A DNA stretch of 64,000 nucleotides from Pseudomonadota bacterium (GTDB lineage Bacteria; Pseudomonadota; Gammaproteobacteria; Burkholderiales; Rhodocyclaceae), in assembly GCA_018262095.1 (NCBI GenBank), contig JAGTRW010000009.1, positions 54,298 to 118,297 on the forward strand, read 5' to 3'. A program made the position numbers and the translations under genes. Shown here piece by piece: positions 45,544-56,078 of this stretch. The number at the start of each line of letters is the position of its first letter. Position 1 is the stretch's first letter. Under the pieces are notes generated by a model, which searched no databases, had not been told where the DNA came from, and worked only from the letters and a program-made list of their open reading frames with translations.

Positions 45544-48147
45544 ATGAATCCGCCGCTCAAGCCCTTGCCAGGGCAAGCCTGTCGATTTGTTGCGACACGC
45601 GACTATGTCGAGAATTTGATGCCAGGCGTGTTCGATCGTCTTCCATTCGCACGGCGGGTCTTTGCCGAGAACCTGATTCGCCGCAGCCCGGCCGGCTTGC
45701 TGGCACAAACCCTCGATCAGGTGCTCAACGGGAAGTCGGATATTGATTTCCCATTTTATCCAGCGCGGGTTGTCCTCCAGGATCTGCTGGGAACACCGGC
45801 GCTGGTCGATCTGGCTGGTCTGCGCGATGCCGTGGCTGAAGGCGGCGGTGACCCCGCCCGGGTCAATCCGGCGGTACCGACGCAACTGGTCGTCGATCAT
45901 TCGCTCAACGTCGATGTCGGGGGCACGGTCAGCGATGCGCTGAGTCAGAACATGGCGATCGAGCAGCGCAAGAACGTCGAGCGTTTCGAGTTCCTGGCCT
46001 GGGCCCAGCGCGCTTTCTCCAATGTCGGCGTGGTCATGCCGGGCAACGGCATCCTGCATCAGATCAACATTGAGAAGCTTTCGCCGGTGGTGCAGGTCCA
46101 CGATGGCATCGCGTTTGTCGATACCCTGGTCGGTACCGACAGTCACACCACCATGATCAATGCGCTGGGCGTCGTTGGCTGGGGCGTCGGTGGGATCGAG
46201 GCAGAATCGGTGATGCTGGGGCGGCCAATCTGGATGCGGCTGCCGCCTATCATCGGTGTCGAGCTGACCGGCACCAGGCAAGCCGGTGTGCAGGCGACCG
46301 ATATCGTCCTGGCCTTGACGGAATATCTGCGTGGGCAGTCCGTCGTCGGCGCGATCCTGGAATTCGATGGCGAAGGCGCGAAGGCGCTGACGCTGGCCGA
46401 TCGGGCGACCATCGCCAACATGTCGCCGGAGTTCGGAGCAACGGCGTCGATCTTCGCCATTGACGAACAAACGCTCGATTACCTGCGTTTGACCGGCCGG
46501 GAACCGGCGCAAGTGCAATTGGTCGAGACCTATGCCAAGGCTCAAGGCCTATGGGCCGATACCCTGACCAAGGCGGAATACGAGCGTCGCCTGAGCTTTG
46601 ACCTGGGCACCATCGGTCGATCGATTGCCGGCCCGTCCAATCCCCACCAACGCGTCCTCTTGAAAAACCTGAAGGCAGCGGGGATTGCCCGGAATCCTGG
46701 GCAGCGCGACGAAGCGCTGCTCAATGCCCCCTTGCCCGAGGGCGCTATCGTCATTGCGGCAATCACCAGCTGCACCAATACGTCCAATCCACGCAACCTG
46801 ATCGCCGCCGGCCTGGCCGCACGCAAGGCGCTGGCTCGCGGCGTTCAGCGCAAACCCTGGGTCAAGACCTCGTTCGCCCCGGGATCACGGGCTGCCGAAG
46901 GTTATCTTTCGTCGGCCGACCTGCTGGGGCCACTGCAGGTACTCGGCTTCGGCATCGTCGGCTACGGCTGCACCTCCTGCAACGGGATGTCGGGCCCCTT
47001 GCCCGAGGCCATCGAAGCGGAAATTCTGGAACGTGATCTGCATACCGTTGCCGTGCTGTCGGGCAACCGGAATTTCAACGGACGCATTCACCCGCGGGTA
47101 AACGAGGCGTTTCTCGCGTCGCCCGCGCTGGTGGTGGCTTACGCCATCGCCGGCAGCATCCGCATCGACATCGAGAATGAGCCTCTGGCGATCGACCCAC
47201 AGGGGCAACCCGTGATGCTGGCCGACCTCTGGCCGTCGGATGCCGAGATCGACGCCATCCTTGCTGAACATTTGCGCAGTGATCAATACCGCGTCGCGTA
47301 TGCGACGCTGTTCGATTCAGCCCAACCCGGGTCGGCGCCCGAGTCAGCGTCAGTATCACCGCGCTTTGCCTGGCGCGAGGATAGTACCTACATCCGCCGG
47401 CCGCCGTACTGGCAGGCCGACCTCACGTGTTCGCCACGCGCCAATGCCATGCGGGCGATTGCGCTACTTGGCGACAACATTAGCACGGACGACCTTTCAC
47501 CCTCGGGCGCCATCCTTGCCGAGAGTGCCGCCGGTGAGTTCCTGTTGGCGCATGGCGTGAGCAAGGAGAATTTCAATTCTTACGGAACGCATCGCGGCGA
47601 TCATGTGGTGGCCGTACGTGCGACCTTTGCCAACAACCGGCTCAAGAACGAAATGACGCCGGGTGTCGAAGGTTCGGTGACGCGCCTGGAACCCGAGGGA
47701 ACTGTGATGCCGCTGTTCGACGCCGCACGGAAATATGTCGAGCGCGAACAGGAGTTGATCGTCGTCGCCGGCAAGAACTACGGCTGCGGCTCGTCGCGCG
47801 ACTGGGCGGCAAAGGGCGTCCGGCTGCTCGGCGTGCGCGTCGTTCTCTGCGAGAGCTTCGAGCGTATTCATCGCACCAACCTGGTCGGCATGGGGGTACT
47901 GCCGATCGAGTTCGAAGCGGGAGTGACGCGCAAGACACTGGGGCTTGACGGCTCCGAACTCTATGCCCTCGATGGCTTCGACGGTTCGCCCCAGCCGGGT
48001 GCGCAACTGACTCTGGTGATCACGCACGGCGATGGCCGCGTGACGCGCGCCGCGGTGCGTTGCCGCATCGATACCGACGACGAGCGCGAAATGTTCACGG
48101 CCGGCGGTCTGCTACCGCGCATCGCCAGCGAATTGCTCGCCCAGTGA
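45544..48147 (+). CDS. acnD: Fe/S-dependent 2-methylcitrate dehydratase
   Basis: An 867-residue aconitase superfamily enzyme that, with PrpF, turns 2-methylcitrate into cis-2-methylaconitate. Cluster ligands occur in ITSCTNTSNP and GYGCTSCNG. DTLVGTDSHTTMINALGVVG and YGCGSSRDWAAKGVRLLGV are further aconitase motifs. The length equals AcnD proteins, and the adjacent prpF supports AcnD over AcnA. No prpB or prpC is present nearby. Confidence 0.92.
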   Translation: MNPPLKPLPGQACRFVATRDYVENLMPGVFDRLPFARRVFAENLIRRSPAGLLAQTLDQVLNGKSDIDFPFYPARVVLQDLLGTPALVDLAGLRDAVAEGGGDPARVNPAVPTQLVVDHSLNVDVGGTVSDALSQNMAIEQRKNVERFEFLAWAQRAFSNVGVVMPGNGILHQINIEKLSPVVQVHDGIAFVDTLVGTDSHTTMINALGVVGWGVGGIEAESVMLGRPIWMRLPPIIGVELTGTRQAGVQATDIVLALTEYLRGQSVVGAILEFDGEGAKALTLADRATIANMSPEFGATASIFAIDEQTLDYLRLTGREPAQVQLVETYAKAQGLWADTLTKAEYERRLSFDLGTIGRSIAGPSNPHQRVLLKNLKAAGIARNPGQRDEALLNAPLPEGAIVIAAITSCTNTSNPRNLIAAGLAARKALARGVQRKPWVKTSFAPGSRAAEGYLSSADLLGPLQVLGFGIVGYGCTSCNGMSGPLPEAIEAEILERDLHTVAVLSGNRNFNGRIHPRVNEAFLASPALVVAYAIAGSIRIDIENEPLAIDPQGQPVMLADLWPSDAEIDAILAEHLRSDQYRVAYATLFDSAQPGSAPESASVSPRFAWREDSTYIRRPPYWQADLTCSPRANAMRAIALLGDNISTDDLSPSGAILAESAAGEFLLAHGVSKENFNSYGTHRGDHVVAVRATFANNRLKNEMTPGVEGSVTRLEPEGTVMPLFDAARKYVEREQELIVVAGKNYGCGSSRDWAAKGVRLLGVRVVLCESFERIHRTNLVGMGVLPIEFEAGVTRKTLGLDGSELYALDGFDGSPQPGAQLTLVITHGDGRVTRAAVRCRIDTDDEREMFTAGGLLPRIASELLAQ

Positions 48148-48185
48148 ACTGACCCAAGACACTTTCATTCAAGGATATCCACGTC

Positions 48186-49328
48186 ATGACCCAACTTCGT
48201 ATCCCCGCCGTCTATATGCGCGGCGGCACCAGCAAGGGTGTTTTCTTTCTCGCCAATGATCTGCCGATTGATCCGCAGCAACGCGACCGCGTCCTGCTGC
48301 GCGTGATCGGCAGCCCGGACCCGTACGGCAAGCATATTGACGGCATGGGCGGCGCGACGTCGAGCACGAGCAAGGTGGTACTCATTTCCAAATCAATGCG
48401 TCCTGACTGTGATGTCGATTACCTATTCGGCGCACTTGCCGTCGCCAACCCGACCATCGACTGGAGCGGCAACTGCGGCAACCTCAGCGCGGCAGTCGGT
48501 CCGTTTGCCATCCGCTCTGGCCTGCTTAAGGCACCCACGCAAGGATGGGCTACCGTGCGCATCTGGCAGGCCAATATCGGCAAGATGATCATCAGTCACG
48601 TGCCCATGTGCGACGGTGCTGTGCAGGAAGAAGGTGACTTTGAACTCGATGGCGTCACCTTCCCGGCCGCCGAGATCAAGCTTGAGTTTCTCAATCCGGG
48701 TGCTGACGACGGCGGCGGAGAAGGCGGCTTGATGTTCCCGACCGGCAAAACGATCGACTGGCTCGATGTGCCTGGCGTCGGTCGCGTCGAGGCGACGCTG
48801 ATCAACGCCGGGCTGCCGACAATCTTTGTCGAAGCAGTGAGTCTTGGCTTCAAGGGAAGCGAACTGCAATCCGACGTAAACCCTTTTCCGGACTTGCTCG
48901 AACGCGCTGAGAAGGTGCGTGTCGCCGGCGCCACGGCGATGGGGTTGGTGGCAATGCCCGGGTCGCATACGCCAAAGATCTCGTTCGTCGCACGCAGCCA
49001 GGACTACACCGCGTCGGATGGGCGTCCAATCAAGGCCGAGGGTATCGGCTTGCTGGCGCGGATCTTCTCGATGGGGGCTCTGCATCACGCGATGACCGGC
49101 ACCGGCGCGGTCGCCATCGCCGCGGCGACGGCAATCCCCGGGACGATTCCCCACCGCGTGGCGCGGAAAAGCGACGATGACCGGGTTCGTTTCGGTCATC
49201 CGTCAGGCGCCTTGAGTGTCGGCGCCGAAGCCACTGAAATCAACGGCGAATGGGTCGTCAGCAAGGTCCTGATGAGCCGCTCGGCGCGCCGCCTCATGGA
49301 AGGTTGGGTGCTCGTGCCCCAAACCTGA
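48186..49328 (+). CDS. prpF: 2-methylaconitate cis-trans isomerase
   Basis: A 380-residue PrpF-family isomerase (diaminopimelate-epimerase fold). Characteristic starts: IPAVYMRGGTSKGVFFLAND, GMGGATSSTSKVVLIS, and DWSGNCGNLSAAVGPFAI. It follows acnD by 38 bases, as in methylcitrate-cycle operons. Related proteins isomerise aconitate or oxalomesaconate, so another substrate is possible given the missing prpBC. Confidence 0.92.
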   Translation: MTQLRIPAVYMRGGTSKGVFFLANDLPIDPQQRDRVLLRVIGSPDPYGKHIDGMGGATSSTSKVVLISKSMRPDCDVDYLFGALAVANPTIDWSGNCGNLSAAVGPFAIRSGLLKAPTQGWATVRIWQANIGKMIISHVPMCDGAVQEEGDFELDGVTFPAAEIKLEFLNPGADDGGGEGGLMFPTGKTIDWLDVPGVGRVEATLINAGLPTIFVEAVSLGFKGSELQSDVNPFPDLLERAEKVRVAGATAMGLVAMPGSHTPKISFVARSQDYTASDGRPIKAEGIGLLARIFSMGALHHAMTGTGAVAIAAATAIPGTIPHRVARKSDDDRVRFGHPSGALSVGAEATEINGEWVVSKVLMSRSARRLMEGWVLVPQT

Positions 49329-49569
49329 AATTCATCATGATTTTCGGACTACTCGTCTCGCTTTTCGTCTATCCGCGTCCGCCTTGATGGCGAATGACTT
49401 ACGGTCAGCATATTACCTCTCTGCAGAGGGGGTAGGAGAAGCTCATTCGTTATGCTCCGCGTGCGATCTCGCAAACGGAATGCCAGCCTCGACAGGCTGC
49501 AATTGCACGCTAAGGTGAAGCCGCCAACGGCCGTTGTGGGTCGTCTGCCGAAGACCCGGATTGGGTACG

Positions 49570-50331
49570 TCAATCGGTTGCAAAGCTTTTGCAGACCTCG
49601 CCGAGCGGCTGCGCACCCTCGCCAAAACTGCGTTCGGTCAGCGTCACCTGACCGCTGCGGGCCATCGTCAGCAGCGTCGAGGCGCGCGTTCCATAAGCTG
49701 GCGAGCTCACGAAGACGGCCGATAGAATCCGCTCCCATCCGAGTTCAACGCCGGTTTCCGGAAGATGCGCGTCGGCGACGATTTCGCGGTCGGCGAGCAG
49801 GTCGAAGAAAGGCGTGGTCGCCGGCAATTGCGCGAGCGCCGCGGCAAACGCCGTCTTGGCCGCCGCGAGCTTCGGCCACGGTGTATCGATCAGATGATTG
49901 GACAGCCCGTAGACTCCCGGCTCAAGAGTGCGCCAGCCTTGGCCGCGGTTGCTGTAGTAGCCAAGCTGCTGGCCGTCGCCGACGAACAGGTTGAAACCGT
50001 TGTACTGCCCGCCGCGTTCGGCCAGCGCTTCGAGATAGCTGGGCGCATCGCCTTGTCCGGTCAGGAAATCGGCGACCAGCGCGCCGCGCGACGCGGCGTT
50101 GGCGTCCTGATGGCCGCCTTCGCGGTAATTGGTGAGCGCCGCAAAACGATGCTGACGCGTGACGCCGAGCCAGCTTCCGCCGGCTTGCAGATCGCGTCCG
50201 GCGAGAACGTCGGGGTGATCGGCCCAGAAGCTTGCCGGTGCCGCGGGCCGCGCGAAAAACTCGTCGCGGTTGGCGGCGACGACCAGCGGGTAATCCGGAT
50301 GGACCTGCCAGGCGACAACGATCAGGCACAT
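49570..50331 (-). CDS. NRDE/TANGO2-family protein
   Basis: A 253-residue protein with the family hallmark N-terminus: Cys2 in MCLIVVAWQVHPDYPLVVAA followed by NRDE (21-24), then a tryptophan-rich GGSWLGVTRQHRFAALTNYR segment. TANGO2 proteins have been linked to haem or lipid handling in eukaryotes; the bacterial role is unclear. It lies 9 bases downstream of the ygfZ gene on the same strand. Confidence 0.9.
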   Translation of the reverse strand: MCLIVVAWQVHPDYPLVVAANRDEFFARPAAPASFWADHPDVLAGRDLQAGGSWLGVTRQHRFAALTNYREGGHQDANAASRGALVADFLTGQGDAPSYLEALAERGGQYNGFNLFVGDGQQLGYYSNRGQGWRTLEPGVYGLSNHLIDTPWPKLAAAKTAFAAALAQLPATTPFFDLLADREIVADAHLPETGVELGWERILSAVFVSSPAYGTRASTLLTMARSGQVTLTERSFGEGAQPLGEVCKSFATD

Positions 50332-50340
50332 GAAAAACCG

Positions 50341-51372
50341 CTATAGCGTGCTGGGGACGCTCGCGATTCGCTGGCCGCCGGGCGCGCCGAGTTCAAGATC
50401 CTTGGCGGTGGCGAAAGTCTCCTGAATGACCGCCAGCGCGTCGTAGCCGCCGCCGGGCGACGGCGCGGCGTTGGCGACCGTGCCGCACGGGTGTTCGGGT
50501 TCGGGGCTTTGCGCGCAGAAAATCGGGCAGCCTGCCGCGATGACGCCGTCGGCGTGGATACGGTAGAGGTGACGTTTGACCTTGCCCAGGTACTGCGTCC
50601 GTGCGACGACTTCCTGCCCGGGGTAACAGCCTTTGTGGAAGCTCACGCCGCCGATCTTGTCATAATTGGTCATTTGCGGAATGAAGGCCTCGCGCGTCGC
50701 ATCGCTGATTTGCGCAATGCCGGCGTCGATGTCGAGCCACTGCCAGACCGGTGTGCCGACCCGGCGCGCGTTGGCGGCAAGCCGCGTCCACAGCGTCGTC
50801 GCCGCTGCGCTGGCGACGACCAGGATATAACGCGTGTCGTCGATGCGGATCACCTGGCCGTCGGCAAAGGCGCCGACCTCAAGCGGCCGGGCCGGCGCTG
50901 GCAGGCCGGCGTCGGTCAGGGTGGCGGCGGCGTGCGGGCCGGACAGGCCGATCACTTGGTGGTCGCCGGAGACGTCGCTGATGACGACCTTCGAGCGCAG
51001 CACGAATATTCGCAGACGTTTCTGCGTCGCCGCCAGCAGGTCGGAAGAGAGCAATGCGCGATAGCCAGAGTCGCTGCGATACAAGAGAAAGCTCGCGAGC
51101 ATCCGCCCCTTGGCGGTACACCAGGCTGAGTGCTGCGCCGAAGTCGCTTCCAGATGATTGACGTCGCTGGTCAACTGGTTATGCAGAAAGGACTTGGCGT
51201 CTTCGCCGCTGCATTCGATCAGGCCCAAGTGGGTGAGCGGCGAAATGACCGTCGCGTCGCGCGCGGCGGCGAGCTCGGCTTTGACGTCGCCAAAGTCGCT
51301 GATCATGGCGTGGTCGACACGGGCACCGCCAGCGCCGAGAAATTCTTGCCAGTTGGAGTTCATCGCGTTCAT
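50341..51372 (-). CDS. ygfZ: folate-binding Fe-S cluster repair protein YgfZ
   Basis: A 343-residue GcvT-like protein acting in maintenance of some Fe-S enzymes. The signature KGCYPGQEVVARTQYLGKVK is complete, including the conserved cysteine. The N-terminal GLIECSGEDAKSFLHNQLTS segment is typical. ATG 51372 and an ATG three codons later are both possible starts. Divergent from mltG, an arrangement common in betaproteobacteria. Confidence 0.93.
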   Translation of the reverse strand: MNAMNSNWQEFLGAGGARVDHAMISDFGDVKAELAAARDATVISPLTHLGLIECSGEDAKSFLHNQLTSDVNHLEATSAQHSAWCTAKGRMLASFLLYRSDSGYRALLSSDLLAATQKRLRIFVLRSKVVISDVSGDHQVIGLSGPHAAATLTDAGLPAPARPLEVGAFADGQVIRIDDTRYILVVASAAATTLWTRLAANARRVGTPVWQWLDIDAGIAQISDATREAFIPQMTNYDKIGGVSFHKGCYPGQEVVARTQYLGKVKRHLYRIHADGVIAAGCPIFCAQSPEPEHPCGTVANAAPSPGGGYDALAVIQETFATAKDLELGAPGGQRIASVPSTL

Positions 51373-51594
51373 CGTTTCCGTCAGATTTTAGGAAGGGGTG
51401 GTCGGCCTGAAACGATCGCAGCCTTGCCCAAAGACTTGGCCAAGGGGGCAAGACGACCGGTCGCCGCGACCGAAGCGGTTCGACACGCAGGCGATGCATC
51501 GGTTCTGCGGGTTTCGGCTATTATATCGCCTCTTCGCGGCACCCCTTTCCAATCACTCATTGCCGGCCGGCAACGCTGCGGCCGCGCCGGATCG

Positions 51595-52593
51595 ATGCTC
51601 AAACTGATAAAAAAACTGATCCTTGTCGGCCTGTGTCTGGCCTTGGCGCTGGCCGGCGGTTTCTACTGGCTGGTTTCATCGCCGCTGACGCTCAAGAGCG
51701 AACAGCTTGATTTTCAGGTCACCCCCGGCAACGGCTTGCGCGCCGCCGCCAGGGAAATCGCCAGTGCCGGCGTCGCGCTCGATCCTCTGGTGCTGGTCGC
51801 CCTGGGCAGACTGCTTGGCGTCGAGACGTCGATCAAGGCTGGCAGCTACGAGATCAGCCGTGGAATCAATTTGATCGATCTTCTGAGCAAGCTGACGCGC
51901 GGCGACGTGACGCAGACCGAGATCGCCTTCATCGAAGGCTGGACTTTCCGTCAGATGCGCGAGCGGCTCGACGCGCACCCGGACGTTCGCCACGACAGCA
52001 AAGGCCTGCCGGAGGCCGAGATCATGCGCCTGATCGGTGCGCCGCAAAACGCTGCCGAGGGGCTGTTCTTTCCCGATACCTATCTTTTTTCCAAGCAGGG
52101 CCGGGACATCGATGTGTTGCGGCGCGCCTATCGCAGCATGCAGCGCCATCTGGCGCGCGAGTGGGAAGCGCGGGCGGTCGGACTGCCCTACGCCGATCCG
52201 TATCAGGCACTGATCATGGCGTCTATCGTCGAAAAGGAAACCGGTCGCGATCAGGATCGGCCGCTGGTCGCCGCAGTTTTCGTCAACCGTCTGCGTCAGG
52301 GAATGCTGTTGCAGACCGATCCGACGGTGATTTACGGGCTCGGCGAGAAATTCGACGGCAACTTGAGGAAACGCGATCTGCTTGCCGACACGCCGTACAA
52401 TACCTATACGCGTAGCGGTTTGCCGCCGACGCCGATCGCCATGCCGGGCCTCGCGTCGCTGCAGTCGGCGCTGCACCCGGCGGCGAGTTCGGCGATCTAT
52501 TTCGTCGCGCGCGGCGACGGCAGCAGCCAGTTCTCGAGTACGCTCGAAGAGCACAATCAGGCGGTCAACCGCTATCAGAGGATCGCAAAGTGA
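51595..52593 (+). CDS. mltG: endolytic murein transglycosylase
   Basis: A 332-residue membrane-anchored enzyme (helix [20 protein letters not shown]) that cuts nascent glycan strands. The YceG core includes [43 protein letters not shown] with the catalytic Glu, and [17 protein letters not shown]. The frame is open from 51130, but ATG 51595 places the anchor helix at the N-terminus as in the family. The stop overlaps the GTG of tmk (GTGA). Confidence 0.95.
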   Translation: MLKLIKKLILVGLCLALALAGGFYWLVSSPLTLKSEQLDFQVTPGNGLRAAAREIASAGVALDPLVLVALGRLLGVETSIKAGSYEISRGINLIDLLSKLTRGDVTQTEIAFIEGWTFRQMRERLDAHPDVRHDSKGLPEAEIMRLIGAPQNAAEGLFFPDTYLFSKQGRDIDVLRRAYRSMQRHLAREWEARAVGLPYADPYQALIMASIVEKETGRDQDRPLVAAVFVNRLRQGMLLQTDPTVIYGLGEKFDGNLRKRDLLADTPYNTYTRSGLPPTPIAMPGLASLQSALHPAASSAIYFVARGDGSSQFSSTLEEHNQAVNRYQRIAK

Positions 52594-53219
52594 GTGCCTT
52601 GAACATCAAGCCAGGGAAATTCATCACCTTCGAAGGCATCGACGGGGCGGGCAAAAGCAGCCATATCGCCGGGGTTGTCGGTTTCCTTCGCCGCCAGGGA
52701 ATCAACGTGGTGGCGACGCGCGAACCGGGCGGCACGCCGCTCGGCGAGAAGCTTCGCGAACTGCTGCTCAATGAAGCGATGCATCTGGAGACCGAGGCGC
52801 TGCTGATGTTTGCGGCGCGCCGCGAGCATCTGGCGCAGCTCATCGAGCCGGCGCTGGCACGCGGCGACTGGGTCGTCTGTGACCGCTTCAGCGATGCGAC
52901 CTACGCCTATCAGGGCGGCGGGCGCGGGCTGGACAAAACCAAGTTCGAGCAGCTCGAGCAGTGGGTGCATGGTCATCTGCAGCCCGATCTGACCTTTCTG
53001 TTTGACCTGCCGCCGGCGGTTGCCGGCCAGCGCATTGCGGTGCAAGGAAGGTTGCTCGATCGCTTCGAACAGGAACGCGCCGATTTCCATTCGCGCGTTC
53101 GCAGCGCTTACCTTGAACGCGCCGCGCAGGCGCCGCAGCGGATTGTCGTGATCAACGCCGAGCAACGCCTGGATGAGATCAAGATGCAAGTTGAGGAAAT
53201 CGTTTCACGCCGCCTATGA
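52590..53219 (+). CDS. tmk: thymidylate kinase
   Basis: A 209-residue kinase phosphorylating dTMP. P-loop [12 protein letters not shown], the DR motif in [20 protein letters not shown], and [16 protein letters not shown]. Starts at GTG 52590, coupled to mltG, and overlaps the start of holB by ATGA. The mltG-tmk-holB order is conserved across many proteobacteria. Confidence 0.97.
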   Translation: MSALNIKPGKFITFEGIDGAGKSSHIAGVVGFLRRQGINVVATREPGGTPLGEKLRELLLNEAMHLETEALLMFAARREHLAQLIEPALARGDWVVCDRFSDATYAYQGGGRGLDKTKFEQLEQWVHGHLQPDLTFLFDLPPAVAGQRIAVQGRLLDRFEQERADFHSRVRSAYLERAAQAPQRIVVINAEQRLDEIKMQVEEIVSRRL

Positions 53220-54256
53220 AGCTCATCGAACTGCACCGCGAAGCCTGGGCGCAGCTTGGCGCACGACGCGCCCAGCTGCCGCATTCGCTGCTGATTTCGG
53301 GGCAGCGCGGGATCGGCAAGTTTGCGCTGGCGCGGCATTTTGCCGAGTCGCTGCTCTGCGAGTCGCCGACCGCGAGCGGGCAAGCCTGCGGCGCCTGTGC
53401 CGCGTGCGGCTGGCTGGCGCAGGGCAACCATCCCGATTTTCGCCTGCTGCAGCCCGATGCGCTGGCCGAAGCGGATAGCGATTCGGGCGAAGCGGTCGAG
53501 TCGGGCGGCAAGAAGAAGCCGAGCGTCCAGATCACCATCGCCCAGGTTCGCGCGCTCGATGATTTCCTGCACGTCGGAACGCACCGTCACGGCGCGCGCG
53601 TGATCCTGATCAATCCGGCCGAAGCGATGAATCGCTCGACCGCCAATTCGCTGCTCAAATCGCTCGAGGAGCCGATTGCCGGAACGCTGTTCATCCTCGT
53701 TTCGAGCGAGCCGATCCGCTTGTTGCCGACGATTCGCAGCCGCTGCCAGTTGCTTCCCGTCGCGCAGCCGTCGCGCGATCGGTCCGAGCAATGGCTGTCG
53801 CAGGCCGGGGTCGGCGACGCCGCGCATTGGCTGGCGCTGGCCGGCGGTTCGCCGCTGATGGCCGTTGACCTTGCGGGCAGCGAGCAGCGCGAACTGCTCG
53901 ATGCCTTGCTCGCGCAGCTCGCGCGTGGCGGTCGCATCGATGCGCTGGCGGCGGCCGCGGCGCTCGATCGGGTGATCAAGGCCGAGAAACGTCCGGCGCC
54001 GTTGAAGCGAATGATCGAGTGGTCGCAAAAGTGGGTTTTCGACCTGACGCTGGCCAGCGCAGGCTTGCCCGCGCGCTATTTTCTGGCGCAGGCGCAAGCC
54101 GCACAGGGGCTGGCCAAGTCCGTCGATACCGCCAAGCTGTTGGCGTTGAGCAGGAAAACGATACAATACAAGCTGCAATGCGAACAACCCTTGAACAGTC
54201 GCCTCTTTCTCGAGGAGTTTTTCCTGAGCTACGCGGCGCTCTTCCGTTCCTCCTGA
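53216..54256 (+). CDS. holB: DNA polymerase III subunit delta'
   Basis: A 346-residue clamp-loader subunit. The AAA+ fold shows a modified P-loop [12 protein letters not shown], a zinc module (four cysteines in the CGACAACGW region and just before it), [20 protein letters not shown], and sensor-1-like [17 protein letters not shown] (split as [15 protein letters not shown]). It works with HolA and DnaX to load the sliding clamp. Confidence 0.95.
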   Translation: MKLIELHREAWAQLGARRAQLPHSLLISGQRGIGKFALARHFAESLLCESPTASGQACGACAACGWLAQGNHPDFRLLQPDALAEADSDSGEAVESGGKKKPSVQITIAQVRALDDFLHVGTHRHGARVILINPAEAMNRSTANSLLKSLEEPIAGTLFILVSSEPIRLLPTIRSRCQLLPVAQPSRDRSEQWLSQAGVGDAAHWLALAGGSPLMAVDLAGSEQRELLDALLAQLARGGRIDALAAAAALDRVIKAEKRPAPLKRMIEWSQKWVFDLTLASAGLPARYFLAQAQAAQGLAKSVDTAKLLALSRKTIQYKLQCEQPLNSRLFLEEFFLSYAALFRSS

Positions 54257-54263
54257 GGCGAAG

Positions 54264-54638
54264 ATGACCGAAGCTGTCCATTCGAAACCCGCTTCTGCGC
54301 CCCGGCCGAGTGTCCTGTCGCTCAACATCAACTCGAAATCGGCGCTCTACGCGGCTTTCATGCCGCTCTTGCGCAACGGCGGAATCTTCATCCCGACGAC
54401 GCGCGCCTACGCGCTCGGCGACGAAGTGTTCATGCTGCTCTCGCTGATGGACGACCCGGCCAAGCTGCCGATCGCCGGAACGGTGGTCTGGATCACCCCG
54501 GCTGGCGCCCAGAACAGCAAGGCGCAGGGGATCGGCGTTCATTTCAAGAATGACGAGAGCGGGATCGAAGCGCGGCGCAAGATCGAAGGTTTGCTCGGCG
54601 GCGTGATGCAATCGACTCGCCCGACGCATACCATGTGA
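54264..54638 (+). CDS. pilZ: PilZ domain protein (type IV pilus assembly type)
   Basis: A 124-residue PilZ domain starting near residue 18 (SVLSLNINSKSALYAAFMPL, then LRNGGIFIPTTRAY) with a GDEVFMLLSLMDD strand and GTVVWITPAGAQ. The RxxxR c-di-GMP motif is absent, as in the pilus-assembly class that does not bind the nucleotide. Located between holB and tatD as in Pseudomonas and many betaproteobacteria. Confidence 0.9.
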   Translation: MTEAVHSKPASAPRPSVLSLNINSKSALYAAFMPLLRNGGIFIPTTRAYALGDEVFMLLSLMDDPAKLPIAGTVVWITPAGAQNSKAQGIGVHFKNDESGIEARRKIEGLLGGVMQSTRPTHTM

Positions 54639-54642
54639 TCCG

Positions 54643-55425
54643 ATGCTCGTCGATTCGCACTGTCACCTCGATTTACCCGAGCTTGCCGAGGATCTGCCGC
54701 AGCGGCTGGCGCTGATGCAGGCCAACGAGGTTGGCTGCGCGCTCTGCATCGGCGTCAATCTCGAGGATCTGCCACGCATCCTGGCGCTGGCTCAGGCGCA
54801 TCCGCAGATCTTCGCTTCGGTCGGCGTTCATCCCGAAGCGACCGACGTTCGCGAACCCTCGGTCGCCGAGCTGGTCAGCCTGGCTCGCCATCCGCGAGTC
54901 GTCGCCATCGGTGAAACCGGGCTCGACTATTACTGGCACAAGGATCAACCGGAATGGCAGCGCGCGCGCTTCCGCACCCATATCCGCGCGGCGATCGAAG
55001 CCGGCAAGCCGCTGGTCATCCATAACCGCGAGGCGACTGCCGACACGCTGCGGCTGATGGCCGAGGAATCGGCCAGCGAGGTCGGCGGTATCCTGCACTG
55101 TTTCACCGAGACCTGGGACGTCGCCGAAGCGGCGCTGGCGCTGGGTTTTTATATCTCGCTGTCGGGCATCGTCACCTTCAAGAACGCACTGACCGTCAAG
55201 GACGTCGCGCGCCGCGTTCCGCTCGACCGCCTGCTCGTCGAAACCGATTCGCCTTACCTGGCGCCCGTGCCGTATCGCGGCAAGATCAACCAGCCGGGCT
55301 ACGTCAAGCACGTTGCCGAAGAGATCGCCCGCCTGCGCGACATTTCGCTCGACGAGCTCGCTGCGGCGACGACCGCCAATTTTTCGCGTCTTTTTCCCAA
55401 TACCATCACGAGCCTAAGCCAATGA
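54643..55425 (+). CDS. TatD-family metal-dependent hydrolase (YcfH type)
   Basis: A 260-residue TIM-barrel hydrolase. Metal ligands in VDSHCHLDL, IGETGLDYYWHKD, VIHNREATADTL, ILHCFTETW and VETDSPYLAPVPYRGK. Family members act as deoxyribonucleases or related hydrolases. It follows the PilZ gene by 4 bases; its stop overlaps the ankyrin gene start by ATGA. Confidence 0.94.
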   Translation: MLVDSHCHLDLPELAEDLPQRLALMQANEVGCALCIGVNLEDLPRILALAQAHPQIFASVGVHPEATDVREPSVAELVSLARHPRVVAIGETGLDYYWHKDQPEWQRARFRTHIRAAIEAGKPLVIHNREATADTLRLMAEESASEVGGILHCFTETWDVAEAALALGFYISLSGIVTFKNALTVKDVARRVPLDRLLVETDSPYLAPVPYRGKINQPGYVKHVAEEIARLRDISLDELAAATTANFSRLFPNTITSLSQ

Positions 55426-56078
55426 AAATATTTACCCTTTTGTTCATCCTGCTGCTTCCCGCTCTGGCCCACGCCGGGGCCTATGAAGACATGGAAGAGG
55501 CGCTGATTCGCAACGACTCGGCCGCCGCGATCGATCTCATCAAGCGTGGAATGGACGTCAATACGGTCGATCGCGCGGGCAATACGCTACTTATCCAGGC
55601 GATGCGCAGCGACGTTCCTGAACTGGTCGATTACCTGCTGCAACGCCGGGCGCGAGTCAATACGCGCAACCGCAACGGCGAAACGGCGCTCAGCATTGCC
55701 GCTTACACTGGTAAGTTTCAGCAGGTCAAGCGTCTCGTCGACGCCGGCGCCGAGGTCAATTTCTACGGTTGGGCACCGCTCGCCTATGCCGCCTACAACG
55801 GCCATCTCGAGATCGTCGATTACTTGCTCAAGCGTGGCGCCGAGATCAACGCGAAGACCCAGAACGGATCGACCGCGCTGTTTTTTGCCGCACGTTTCGG
55901 ACATATCGAGGTCGTCAAGCTGCTGCTCAAAAACCAGGCCGACCCGACGATTGCCAATGAGAATGGCGAGACGGCGATCGACTGGGCCTTGAAGAGCGAC
56001 AACACCGACATCGAGGCCTTGCTGCGCGCCGCTGGCGGCCGCTCAGGCAAGTCGGTCGTCCTCGAACTGTCCAAGTGA
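55422..56078 (+). CDS. exported ankyrin-repeat protein
   Basis: A 218-residue protein with a signal peptide (KIFTLLFILLLPALAHA) and about five ankyrin repeats (GNTLLIQAMRSD, GETALSIAAYTGKFQQVKRL, APLAYAAYNGHLEIVDYLLK, GSTALFFAARFGHIEVVKLL, GETAIDWALKSD). Likely a periplasmic protein-binding scaffold. Coupled to tatD by ATGA. Its last 36 bases overlap the convergent exonuclease gene. Confidence 0.9.
   Translation: MKIFTLLFILLLPALAHAGAYEDMEEALIRNDSAAAIDLIKRGMDVNTVDRAGNTLLIQAMRSDVPELVDYLLQRRARVNTRNRNGETALSIAAYTGKFQQVKRLVDAGAEVNFYGWAPLAYAAYNGHLEIVDYLLKRGAEINAKTQNGSTALFFAARFGHIEVVKLLLKNQADPTIANENGETAIDWALKSDNTDIEALLRAAGGRSGKSVVLELSK

Noticed and set aside
49329..49569. Possible transposase remnant after prpF
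   Set aside because: Short protein-like pieces exist, but no catalytic motif or terminal inverted repeat could be identified.
51130..51594. N-terminal extension of mltG
   Set aside because: It overlaps ygfZ on the other strand and would bury the membrane anchor in the middle of the protein.
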